DNA from: HGM05190 sp964394205
GTDB lineage: Bacteria; Bacteroidota; Bacteroidia; Bacteroidales; Muribaculaceae
DNA length: 53,115 bases
Assembly: GCA_964394205.1 (NCBI GenBank)
Contig: CAYMVS010000010.1
Coordinates: 1-53,115 of the forward strand
Direction of reading: 5' to 3'
The position numbers were made by a program, and so were the translations under genes. Numbering within the stretch: position 1 is the stretch's first letter; each line of letters opens with the position of its first letter. Below, in pieces: positions 32,674 through 40,348 of this stretch. Below the pieces are notes generated by a model. That model had not been told where the DNA came from, ran no database searches, and worked only from the letters and a program-made list of their open reading frames with translations.

Positions 32674-34395
32674 ATGACTTTCAGCAAGCATGCACTCTCT
32701 TTTCGCCATAAATTAGGCTTGATATTTGATGACAATCTCTCCACCCGGCAATGGTATAATATTGTCGACTGGGTCATTGTCTTCATGATTTTGTTAAGCT
32801 CGGCTGAAATTTTTTTAGCCACCCTCCCTGTCGGTGCAAGATTCCGGCACATATTGAATATCATCAACGATGTCACCCTGTGGTTCTTCATCGTGGAAGT
32901 CTCTCTGCGCATCTGGGCCGCCCCCGAGATCAGTCCCAAATACCGGGGCCTGGTGGGGAGGATCAGATATTGCTTTACTTTCTATGGCTTCATTGATTTA
33001 ATTTCCACTTACCCCTTCCTGGTTCAATACTTCATTCCTCTCTCTGTCAGTGCTTTGAAGGTGCTGCGCACTGCGCGTATCATCCGCGTCCTCCGAATCA
33101 CGCGCTATGCCCGCAGTTTCAAACTCCTGTCCGATTCTGTCAAAGAAAAAAAGAACGAACTGATAGTCTCGACCCAGTTTCTGGTAATCGTCACCTTCAT
33201 GCTCTCCATCATGCTTTATATCTATGAGCATGACGCCCAACCCGACGTTTATGACAACGGCATCAGCACTGTCGTGTGGTCGTTTGCCAAATATATCGGC
33301 GACCCGGGACAATTGGCCGAGACGCCGCCTGTCACCGTAATGGGGCAGATTATCGCTTGCATTGTGGGTGTTTTGGGAATAGCCATCGTGGCCGTGCCTG
33401 CCGGAATCCTCGGCGCCGGTTTCACCGAAGCCATTGAAAACAGGAATAAAAGCGAGCAGATTTCAGGCAACGCCGCTAAACTACGTAACGCTTTCCAGCG
33501 TAAACTCGACCGTCCGAGCGGTTTCCAGGTCGTTCCACCATTCAAAAGCCTCACTTTCCTGCAGGCGCGTCTGGCGATGAAGCAGGATGAGATCATTGAG
33601 GCTGTAACTTCCGATGAGGCTCCCAACTTCCGCCTCATCAGCACCGCCACCACAATCCCCAAAAGCAAGATTGCCGTCGACAACCTTGCCGTCGAGCATT
33701 ACATCACCAACCGCCCATACGGCCTCTGCATCGATCGTGGATCAAGAGTCACGATTGTTTCACCCTCAAGTTGTGTCGATGCCGGCATCAGCAATTTTGC
33801 TTTCTATGTCGCCCTTATAGGAAACTTCAACTATATCTCGCGTGAGACCGGTTCATCGGCGCCTTATCAGTCTGTTTTCATCCACAACCCCGACAACGAG
33901 CCCGACGAGTATGCCGGCTTTGCCGCCGATCTGGAGAAACTGGCCTCGCGACCGGGAGCATGGACTATGACCCTGCTCGTGGCGAGCGGAGCATTGGAGC
34001 CCGAATATCCCGAGCAAATCCATTTTGGCGCCGGCGGTAGGAGGGGCGACGAGACTCTCGATGGCGAGAATCTTCTGGTCAGCGACTTAGAAACCTACCG
34101 GAGACTTTACCATGAGATGGCCAAGGTTATGAAAGATGAGCTTGATCTTGACACAGAACATCAACGCCGCTATGACACTTCCAATAAAAACATGATACTA
34201 AGGAAGATAAATGCGCCCCATGCCAATCATGTCGTGCTCCGTCTCGAGTGGCATAGGGTATTATGGGATGACCGGCGGGTTGTCTTCGCCACCAGGTTGG
34301 CCCAAGTGATTAAAAAGGTCATTGAGGGCGAGGAGCCCGAAGTTCCGGCCGTCCTTAAGAAAAAAGATATAGGCTATGATGGATATGCCATCTGA
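32674..34395 (+). CDS. voltage-sensor-type ion channel with non-canonical pore
   Basis: A 573-aa protein with six membrane helices: S1 about 31-50, S2 61-81, S3 101-122, S4 near 121-148 with arginines R132, R135, R138, R141, R144, R147, S5 164-184 and S6 222-246. The pore loop (200-213) reads VVWSFAKYIGDPG; the potassium filter TVGYG is absent. Residues 250-573 are cytoplasmic and hold no domain I recognise. Start ATG 32674 gives a natural N-terminus; an upstream TTG at 32623 is in frame. It ends the array, 11 bases from the convergent regulator gene. Confidence 0.82.
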   Translation: MTFSKHALSFRHKLGLIFDDNLSTRQWYNIVDWVIVFMILLSSAEIFLATLPVGARFRHILNIINDVTLWFFIVEVSLRIWAAPEISPKYRGLVGRIRYCFTFYGFIDLISTYPFLVQYFIPLSVSALKVLRTARIIRVLRITRYARSFKLLSDSVKEKKNELIVSTQFLVIVTFMLSIMLYIYEHDAQPDVYDNGISTVVWSFAKYIGDPGQLAETPPVTVMGQIIACIVGVLGIAIVAVPAGILGAGFTEAIENRNKSEQISGNAAKLRNAFQRKLDRPSGFQVVPPFKSLTFLQARLAMKQDEIIEAVTSDEAPNFRLISTATTIPKSKIAVDNLAVEHYITNRPYGLCIDRGSRVTIVSPSSCVDAGISNFAFYVALIGNFNYISRETGSSAPYQSVFIHNPDNEPDEYAGFAADLEKLASRPGAWTMTLLVASGALEPEYPEQIHFGAGGRRGDETLDGENLLVSDLETYRRLYHEMAKVMKDELDLDTEHQRRYDTSNKNMILRKINAPHANHVVLRLEWHRVLWDDRRVVFATRLAQVIKKVIEGEEPEVPAVLKKKDIGYDGYAI

Positions 34396-34406
34396 GATAT
34401 CGCCCC

Positions 34407-35030
34407 TTATGAGATGAGTGAATCCTCGTCGGTGCAGACGATGCCGTGTATCTGGTAGCGCACCCCCGACCGCAGGCCGGCAGTGTATATGAAACTTTCA
34501 TTTGTGCCGGGACGCGTCACCTCGTGGAAATATAACGGCGCGTTTTGTGTCAGACTCTGGAATTTCACCATATCGCCGGGATACAGCCGCCCATGCTCCG
34601 AGTGTACCACCCTGAACACGCCTTTCTCCAGGCATGCCAGATTGCACACACGATCAGGAGCCCACGCCAGCTCCACGATGCTTCCGGGTGCAATGTCGTC
34701 AATCGTCACTGTTTCCCCTACATAGAATGCCGACTGCAATTCCTCCCCGTTATAATTGGCTGTGTAGTCGTCCAGATCCCTGTAGCCAAGAAAGTTTACG
34801 AGCGATAAGAGCGTGTAGGTGTAGGGCTTGTAGGTTTCCGATACATCCTGATTGTAGCCCCATATACGTTTGAGGGTCGACGCCGATATGCGCGAGCCGA
34901 TCTTTGACAGTTCTTCCGACAGGTACTCGAAATCTCTTGGAGATGTCATCTTTTTTCCCAACCGTTTCTCTATGGCTTCACACAGTTGGAAAATAAATTC
35001 TTTATCCCTTATCGCCTTCTTGTCACTCAT
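34407..35030 (-). CDS. putative transcription regulator of Bacteroidetes type
   Basis: A 207-aa protein. The first 90 residues (LCEAIEKRLGKKMTSPRDFE, then ISASTLKRIWGYNQ and LVNFLGYRDLDDYTANY) match the N-terminal helical domain of many small Bacteroidetes regulators, with a helix-turn-helix-like core. The C-terminal half is rich in beta strands, including IVELAWAPDRV and LYPGDMVKFQ, and might sense a ligand. It is convergent with the channel gene and has a tandem 10-bp repeat upstream that also occurs upstream of the 28908 gene, so it is the obvious candidate to read that operator (inference). Confidence 0.7.
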   Translation of the reverse strand: MSDKKAIRDKEFIFQLCEAIEKRLGKKMTSPRDFEYLSEELSKIGSRISASTLKRIWGYNQDVSETYKPYTYTLLSLVNFLGYRDLDDYTANYNGEELQSAFYVGETVTIDDIAPGSIVELAWAPDRVCNLACLEKGVFRVVHSEHGRLYPGDMVKFQSLTQNAPLYFHEVTRPGTNESFIYTAGLRSGVRYQIHGIVCTDEDSLIS

Positions 35031-35047
35031 CCGTTAGCTTTTTGTAG

Positions 35048-35055
35048 CAAAATTA
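35048..35055 (-). promoter_or_regulatory. -7 element of the regulator gene
   Basis: TAATTTTG on the minus strand matches TAnnTTTG and lies 18 bases before the regulator ATG. No TTTG is present at -33; the tandem repeat occupies that region instead, as expected for an activator- or repressor-controlled promoter. Confidence 0.6.
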
Positions 35056-35077
35056 ATAAAAGCTAATGATTCATATA

Positions 35078-35097
35078 AATCCAACTTAATCCAACTT
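35078..35097 (-). promoter_or_regulatory. tandem 10-bp operator-like repeat, copy B
   Basis: On the minus strand AAGTTGGATT occurs twice in direct succession (35097-35088 and 35087-35078), ending 22 bases upstream of the -7 element of the regulator gene. The near copy at 28835-28854 has the same orientation relative to its own gene. Together they suggest one factor acting at both promoters. Confidence 0.7.
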
Positions 35098-36023
35098 CAT
35101 CTTTTAGACCACTCCGGTTGATAACCGTCGGCCAATCTTGCGGCAAGGCTGTTCATCGTCAGGCAAGCAGAGCGGCTGAAGTCAACAGGCGCCAGTGGGG
35201 CGATGATCAGCAGGCGTCCTTCCGTGCATAATTCAAAGTCTTTACCCATAGGTTTTTGGCGGTCTTCAAGGGGCTCGTTTGTGATCAGGATAAACCGGCC
35301 GCCCAGCTCTTCGGCTTCTCTTCTTATTTCCTTTTCCCTTTTGCTTATGAACGGGGAGACCAGTATTCCACCGTTAGCGGCATTGTACAGCCATCGGTCT
35401 CTGTTTGACGAATATGTTTCATCGGTGTCGGCCCGGTGCACGATCACCTGCTCCCTGAAAGGATTATCCAGCAGATGGATGTTGCCGTATAGCTGACAGG
35501 GGGTGTCGCCAATAAGCAGATTCTCTCTCTTTTGGAAGAAACCGGGATTGGCTTGACGCGTGGCCAGCCGGTAGGGATTGGCCCTCAGGTACTTGAAAAT
35601 GATATCCAGGCTGCGTGATTTTGTCAATATCTGATCATTGAATCCTCTCTCAAAAACTTGACTCACCCCGCTCAGGCAGTTTACCGACACCTTGAAGGCG
35701 GCGAGCTTTCTGCCGATGATCTCGTCGAGTTTTTCCTCAACATAGAGAATCAGATGAAGATGATCGGGCATGAGGGCATATTGCAGGACGCGCAGCGACC
35801 TGTCTATGGTGGAAATCTCGCGCAGGGCTTGCTTGATCGCTTTGCCTGTGGCCGAGGCGGCTGTGTAAGGGCTTCCCGGCGAGCCTATCGGCAAATGACA
35901 ATCCCCGCTTATGTGGCCGAAACAAGGGGCGTCACGATGTTTCAGCAGCGTCAGGTGATAGATGCAAGGGGAAGTATAGTCATGCCATGGCGCGCGATTG
36001 TTCCCGGTCCATTTTCTGGTCAT
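35097..36023 (-). mobile_element. REP-associated tyrosine transposase (RAYT)
   Basis: A 308-aa Y1-type transposase of the IS200/REP-associated (RAYT) family. The metal-binding HUH motif appears as PDHLHLIL (about 108-115), preceded by CIYHLTLLK and followed by the helix with a tyrosine such as Y170 or Y176 (LRANPYRLA). The C-terminal 130 residues (from about 180) form an extra domain with VIVHRADTDET and FILITN. RAYTs act as single-copy housekeeping transposases that shape palindromic repeats. Matching repeats lie directly upstream at 36041-36065 and 36126-36172. Confidence 0.78.
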
Positions 36024-36040
36024 AGCCGTTTTGGTTTTTT

Positions 36041-36065
36041 CCCGTCGCTAAAGCTCGGGGCTTGG
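36041..36065 (+). repeat. REP-like palindromic repeat (divergent copy)
   Basis: GTCGCTAAAGCTCGGGGCTT with flanking GC pairs, in inverse orientation to the two copies at 36126-36172, whose complement contains GACGCTAAAGCTTG. It lies between the RAYT gene and a poly-pyrimidine stretch. Confidence 0.5.
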
Positions 36066-36125
36066 ACAAAAATTTTTTGTTTTTGTTCTCTTTTTTGTTT
36101 TGGTCCTCTTTTTTTTTGTTTAAGG

Positions 36126-36172
36126 GGCAAGCTTTAGCGTCGCCCAGTAGTCGGCAAGCTTTAGCGTCGCCC
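36126..36172. repeat. two identical REP-like repeats
   Basis: GGCAAGCTTTAGCGTCGCCC occurs at 36126-36145 and 36153-36172 without a mismatch. Each is palindromic at its ends (GGC...GCC), as for REP sequences. They sit directly next to the comM stop and 100-150 bases from the RAYT start. Confidence 0.75.
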
Positions 36173-36175
36173 GGT

Positions 36176-37723
36176 TCAGAACGTGCGGCCATAGGAGGTC
36201 CTGTCGAGAAAGCGGTAGCTGATGGCCTCGGCCAGGTGGTGGGATTGGATGGCGGGCGACGCGTCGAGGTCGGCGATGGTGCGGGCGACCTTGAGGATAC
36301 GGTCGTAGGCGCGTGCCGACATGTCAAAGCGCTCGATAGTCTCCTTGAGGCGTTTGAGCGAGGGGGCGTCGATGGTAGCGTGGAGGCCGAGCAGGCGCTT
36401 GTTCATCTGGGCGTTGCAGAACACGCCGGGCTCGTCGCTGAACCGCGCCTGCTGAATCTCGCGGGCACGGATGACGCGCTCGCGTATGGCGGCCGACGAC
36501 TCCGAGGGGCGCGTGTCGCTGAGGCTGTCAAACCCGACGGGGAAAATCTCGATCTGCAGGTCTATGCGGTCGAGCAGCGGGCCCGAGATGCGCGACATGT
36601 ATTTGGCGACCGCCCCCGGGGGGCAGGTGCAGCTCTTGGTGGGGTGGTTGTAGTAGCCGCAGGGGCACGGGTTCATCGAGGCCACGAGCATGAACGCCGC
36701 GGGATATTCAACCGAGTAGCGGGCGCGAGACACCGAGATGTGACGGTCTTCGAGAGGCTGGCGCAGCACTTCGAGCACCGAGCGGCTGTACTCGGGAAAC
36801 TCGTCGAGAAAGAGCACCCCGTTGTGGGCCAGCGATATCTCGCCCGGCATCGGGTTGGAGCCGCCGCCCACCAGGGCCACCGGCGAGATTGTGTGGTGGG
36901 GCGCGCGGAAAGGACGGTGGGTGAGCAGCCGGGCGTTGCTCTTGAGTTTGCCGGCCACCGAGTGGATCTTAGTCGTCTCAAGAGCCTCGGCGAGCGTGAG
37001 CGGGGGCATGATGGTCGGGAGACGGCGCGCCATCATCGATTTGCCCGAGCCGGGAGGGCCGACCATCAGTATGTTGTGGCCGCCGGCCGCCGCCACCTCA
37101 AAGGCGCGCTTGACATTGTCTTGCCCTTTGACCTCGCTGAAGTCGACATCAAAGTTGACCGGCGCCCGGCTGAACTCGCCACGGGTGTCGATCTCGGTCG
37201 GCGCGATGGCCACTGTGCCGCTCAGAAAACCGATCACCTGGCTCAGGCTGTCGACCCCGATCACCTCGAGGCGGTTTACCACGGCGGCCTCCGAGGCATT
37301 GGCCCGGGGCACGATCATCCCCTTGAAGCCCAGGCTGCGGGCGAGGATAGCCATGGGGAGAACGCCGCGTATGGGGAGCACGCTGCCGTCAAACGACAGC
37401 TCGCCCATTATCATGTAGCTCCCCAGGCGGTCGCCGGCGTCAAACACTCCCGCCGAGGCCAGGATGCCGACGGCCACCGGCAGGTCGTAGGCCGCGCCCT
37501 CCTTTTTGACATCGGCCGGCGACATGTTGATAGCCACATGGCGGCGCGGAAACTCATAGCCCGACTCTTTGACGGCCGACTGCACGCGCGTGTAGCTCTC
37601 CTTGACAGCCGTGTCGGGCAGCCCCACGATGTTGAAGGCAAAGCCACGCTCGGTGGCCACCTCTATGGTTACGATAATGGCATCGACCCCTTGAACGGCC
37701 GCCCCGTAAGTCTTGACAAGCAT
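36176..37723 (-). CDS. comM: ComM/YifB Mg-chelatase-like AAA ATPase
   Basis: A 515-aa cytoplasmic hexameric ATPase that in other bacteria promotes branch migration during natural transformation. The N-terminal domain has GLPDTAVKESYTRV; the ATPase part has Walker A GPPGSGKSMMA near 219, LFLDEFPEYSR and a zinc-binding-like MNPCPCGYYNHPTKSC; the C-terminus is the Mg-chelatase subdomain. Length is normal. It is the last gene of the minus-strand operon that begins with the lipoprotein gene. Confidence 0.95.
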   Translation of the reverse strand: MLVKTYGAAVQGVDAIIVTIEVATERGFAFNIVGLPDTAVKESYTRVQSAVKESGYEFPRRHVAINMSPADVKKEGAAYDLPVAVGILASAGVFDAGDRLGSYMIMGELSFDGSVLPIRGVLPMAILARSLGFKGMIVPRANASEAAVVNRLEVIGVDSLSQVIGFLSGTVAIAPTEIDTRGEFSRAPVNFDVDFSEVKGQDNVKRAFEVAAAGGHNILMVGPPGSGKSMMARRLPTIMPPLTLAEALETTKIHSVAGKLKSNARLLTHRPFRAPHHTISPVALVGGGSNPMPGEISLAHNGVLFLDEFPEYSRSVLEVLRQPLEDRHISVSRARYSVEYPAAFMLVASMNPCPCGYYNHPTKSCTCPPGAVAKYMSRISGPLLDRIDLQIEIFPVGFDSLSDTRPSESSAAIRERVIRAREIQQARFSDEPGVFCNAQMNKRLLGLHATIDAPSLKRLKETIERFDMSARAYDRILKVARTIADLDASPAIQSHHLAEAISYRFLDRTSYGRTF

Positions 37724-37750
37724 ATCAGCGTTTCAGCTTAGGGGGGCGAC

Positions 37751-38881
37751 TCAGAGACCCTTGCGGTAGGCGCGGCGGCGGCGGTGCTGCCGGCGCTCGA
37801 AATATTGCCACTGGTTCTGCACATTGGCGTTGTCGTCGAGCTCGGGGTTGCTCTCGGCCCATTTCACGCCATGCTTGAGATAGACCGGGATGAGGTGGGC
37901 AAACAGTAGCGCGTTGACCCCTTTGCTCTGATACTCGGGCTTGACGGCCACCAGCAGCAGGTCGACAACCGGGTTGGTGAACGTTAGCGCCCGGTAGAGG
38001 TGATACCACCCCATGGGCATAAGGCGTCCACCCGACTTCTGCAGCGCCTCCGACAGCGACGGCATCGAGATGCCGACCCCGACCAGGCGGTCGTCGCCGT
38101 CGACAATCAGGGCCACATAGTCGAGCCTGATCACCCCTAAATAGAGGTCGATGTAGTAGTTGATCTGGCGCGGGGTGAGGGGCGTGTAGCCATACAGGCT
38201 GTCGTAGGCCTCGTTGATGAGCTCAAAGATAGCCTGGCCATATTTCTCTTTCACCCACTTGCGCGAGGGGATGTCGATCACCCTCAGGTTGTATTTGCGG
38301 CGTACAATCTCGGCTATTCGCGCGTGTTTCTCGGGCATCGCCTCGGGCACGGTCATGCGGTATTCAACCCAGTCGGTCTCCTTGACAAAGCCCAACCGCT
38401 CCATCTGCCGGGGGTAGTAGGGATAGTTGTAGATGGTCGCCATCGTGCCCATCTCGTCAAAGCCCTCGATGAGCATCCCCTCGTTGTCCATGTCGGTAAA
38501 CCCGATCGGCCCTACCATCGCCGTCATCCCCCGCTCGCGACCCCAGGCCATGGCGGCGTCAAAGAGCGCGTCGACCACCTCGTTGTCGTCGATAAAGTCG
38601 ACAAAACCAAAGCGCAGGGTTTTCTCGCCCGTGCGGCGGTTGGCCTCGCGGTTGATGATAGCCGCGATGCGACCAACGGGAGTCTTGCCCCGGTAGGCCA
38701 TGAAAGCCTGGGCCTCACAGAAGTCAAACGCCGGGTTTTTGTCGGGCCTGAGGCTGTTGACCTCGTCGAGTATCAGCGGCGGCACGTAACAGTCGTTCCC
38801 TTTATATAACGCGATGCCAAATTTTACAAATTTTTCAAGTTCCCTTTTAACGGGAGAAACAGCGACAATTTTTACAGCCAT
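37751..38881 (-). CDS. GNAT-like acyltransferase family protein
   Basis: A 376-aa Bacteroidetes-conserved protein that looks like two joined N-acetyltransferase folds. The first part has AFMAYRGKTPVGRIAAIIN and FGFVDFIDD; the second, LLVAVKPEYQSKGVNALLF (about 317-335), carries the Q-x-x-G-x acetyl-CoA loop of GNATs. The substrate is unknown. It is cytoplasmic. It lies nine bases after the pseudokinase gene and 27 before comM. Confidence 0.8.
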   Translation of the reverse strand: MAVKIVAVSPVKRELEKFVKFGIALYKGNDCYVPPLILDEVNSLRPDKNPAFDFCEAQAFMAYRGKTPVGRIAAIINREANRRTGEKTLRFGFVDFIDDNEVVDALFDAAMAWGRERGMTAMVGPIGFTDMDNEGMLIEGFDEMGTMATIYNYPYYPRQMERLGFVKETDWVEYRMTVPEAMPEKHARIAEIVRRKYNLRVIDIPSRKWVKEKYGQAIFELINEAYDSLYGYTPLTPRQINYYIDLYLGVIRLDYVALIVDGDDRLVGVGISMPSLSEALQKSGGRLMPMGWYHLYRALTFTNPVVDLLLVAVKPEYQSKGVNALLFAHLIPVYLKHGVKWAESNPELDDNANVQNQWQYFERRQHRRRRAYRKGL

Positions 38882-38890
38882 TGGTCGGGG

Positions 38891-39715
38891 TTATTGTAGT
38901 GGTGGATTGGTTGAGTTAAGATAGGCAAGCAGCGCGATCATGCCAAGCAGGAAGACGATGGTTATCATCATCAGGCGGTTTGTTTTGTTACCCTCCAGGG
39001 CCATGCGCAGGGCCGTGACGTCACGGTAGCGCCGCCGGGGGTCGACACAGCGCTCGGCCACATGGCGCAGGCGCGGGTCATAGCCCCCGTCGGGACACGC
39101 GTTGAGAGCCTCCAGGAGCACGAGCCCATAGTTGGTGATGTCTTGTGACGCGTCGGCCGCCGACAGCTTCTTGAGCTGGTCAAACCCGACGTCGATCAGT
39201 TTCAGGTTGCCGATATTCTCGGTGAAGATGATGCGCTCGGGGCGCAGGGGGTGGTGAACGATGTGGTTTTGCTGGATATAGTCGAGCGCGCTGATCAGCT
39301 GGGTGCACAGCCGGTTGATGTGGCGGGCCGTGACCGCTTTCTTGTCGATGAGCGTTTGCAGCGACTCCCCGTAGACATCGTCGGTTATGATGCAGCGCCC
39401 GAGCCCGGGCACTTCCTCAAAGTCGTTGATCATCACGATCGCCGGATGGGCCAGATTGTAGCGCACGTCAAACTCTTTCTCGATCATCGCCTCCATCTCG
39501 GGGTCACCCTTCAGCTCGGGGCGCAGCGTCTTGAGCATGAGCCATTTGCCATGCTTCTTGGCCGTGTAGACGTGATAATATTTCTCGTCCCACTCGGGCA
39601 GGTGCTCAACCTCGGTCCATTTTTTCTGTCCCGGAGGGTTCCACGGGCCCGACAGAGGCGGGGTAGGGCCGGTCGCGATTGCGGGCGCGGCCGCCGGCGT
39701 GGTGTCAGTAGACAT
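38891..39715 (-). CDS. membrane-anchored protein pseudokinase
   Basis: A 274-aa protein with a kinase fold (about 35-225) and a C-terminal membrane helix (238-257, MMITIVFLLGMIALLAYL). K62 and E80 or E81 keep the ATP pair, and DVG at 165-167 keeps the metal aspartate of DFG. The catalytic loop, usually HRDLKPEN, reads HHPLRPER (144-151): the catalytic aspartate is proline and the asparagine is arginine. So it is probably a pseudokinase with a scaffolding or switch role. The true start is ATG 39715; the open frame to 39742 begins with TTG. It overlaps the lipoprotein stop by 11 bases. Confidence 0.8.
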   Translation of the reverse strand: MSTDTTPAAAPAIATGPTPPLSGPWNPPGQKKWTEVEHLPEWDEKYYHVYTAKKHGKWLMLKTLRPELKGDPEMEAMIEKEFDVRYNLAHPAIVMINDFEEVPGLGRCIITDDVYGESLQTLIDKKAVTARHINRLCTQLISALDYIQQNHIVHHPLRPERIIFTENIGNLKLIDVGFDQLKKLSAADASQDITNYGLVLLEALNACPDGGYDPRLRHVAERCVDPRRRYRDVTALRMALEGNKTNRLMMITIVFLLGMIALLAYLNSTNPPLQ

Positions 39716-40103
39716 ATCGGTAATAGAGGGTATTTCCGGCAACTTGCAGGTCGTTGAGTATCAACGTATTCCCGCTCACGCTGTATTGATACTGCCACAC
39801 CTGTCCCGTCGACACATAGACCGTCAGCAGGCCCCCGTTGGTCTCGGCCGTGATGGGCCAGCTTGACCAGGTGCCATAGCTGTCGTAGGCATAATAAAAG
39901 CCCGTGCCGTCGCTGTAGAAGTCAAACTCGTTGACGTCAAAAGGCGCCACCCCCGTCAGCTGCCACGAGCCAACCAGGCGAGGATTGATGTAATAGCCGT
40001 AGGGCTCGTCGTCACACGATGTTAAGACGGTCATTGACAGAATCATAACCATGATTGAGGCGACAAGCCGGCTGCGTGTTTTGTTGATGCTCTCAAGTTT
40101 CAT
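39705..40103 (-). CDS. small lipocalin-like lipoprotein
   Basis: A 132-aa exported lipoprotein: a basic N-terminus, hydrophobic VASIMVMILSMTVLTSC with the lipobox cysteine followed by DD, then a beta-rich lipocalin-like domain beginning LVGSWQLTG. Such proteins sit at the outer membrane or inner-membrane face of the periplasm. Its ligand is unknown. It opens the operon with the pseudokinase, GNAT and comM. An inverted repeat overlaps its start of transcription. Confidence 0.75.
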   Translation of the reverse strand: MKLESINKTRSRLVASIMVMILSMTVLTSCDDEPYGYYINPRLVGSWQLTGVAPFDVNEFDFYSDGTGFYYAYDSYGTWSSWPITAETNGGLLTVYVSTGQVWQYQYSVSGNTLILNDLQVAGNTLYYRYVY

Positions 40104-40117
40104 TTCGTTGAAATTTA

Positions 40118-40158
40118 AAAATTGTTATAACACATATAACAATTTTGAGGCAAATATA
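40118..40158 (-). promoter_or_regulatory. promoter and 12-bp palindromic operator of the lipoprotein operon
   Basis: The -7 element TATATTTG lies at 40158-40151 (exact TAnnTTTG). AAAATTGTTATA (40118-40129) and TATAACAATTTT (40135-40146) form a perfect 12-bp inverted repeat with a five-base centre that would span the transcription start. This is the position of a repressor site. No -33 TTTG is seen. Confidence 0.65.
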
Positions 40159-40238
40159 GCTAAAAAATCTTTTAATTTCAACATTTCCCCCCGTTTAAAA
40201 CACAACTATCGCTCCCGATGCCTCGCCCGGCCCCCTCG

Positions 40239-40287
40239 GTCGGCGATGCTTTTTGTTCGAGGTTGCGCGCCTTTAGGTGCGCAGAGG
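40239..40287 (+). repeat. 49-bp repeat, copy 1
   Basis: A sequence beginning GTCGGCGATGCTTTTTGT and ending with the hairpin-forming GCGCCTTTAGGTGCGCAG. A copy differing at about seven positions lies at 43307-43355 in the same direction, on the other side of the coiled-coil gene. The sequence also resembles the REP-like repeats at 36126-36172 at its start. Confidence 0.75.
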
Positions 40288-40293
40288 CGAGAC

Positions 40294-40331
40294 AAACAAA
40301 GGGCGCGTGCCACGGCACGCGCCCTTTGTTT
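40294..40331 (-). terminator. bidirectional hairpin terminator
   Basis: AAACAAAGGGCGCGTGC (40294-40310) and its perfect complement (40315-40331) form a 17-bp stem with loop CACG. On the minus strand the stem ends in CCCTTTGTTT followed by GTC. It lies just after the coiled-coil gene's stop at 40349 and would end its transcript. Confidence 0.85.
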
Positions 40332-40348
40332 ATCGGTGGGGGAGGTTA

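Noticed and set aside
36062..37741. Long plus-strand frame (559 codons) opposite comM
   Set aside because: Shadow of comM caused by GC-rich third positions; the composition is H/R/G/A/V-rich without a fold.
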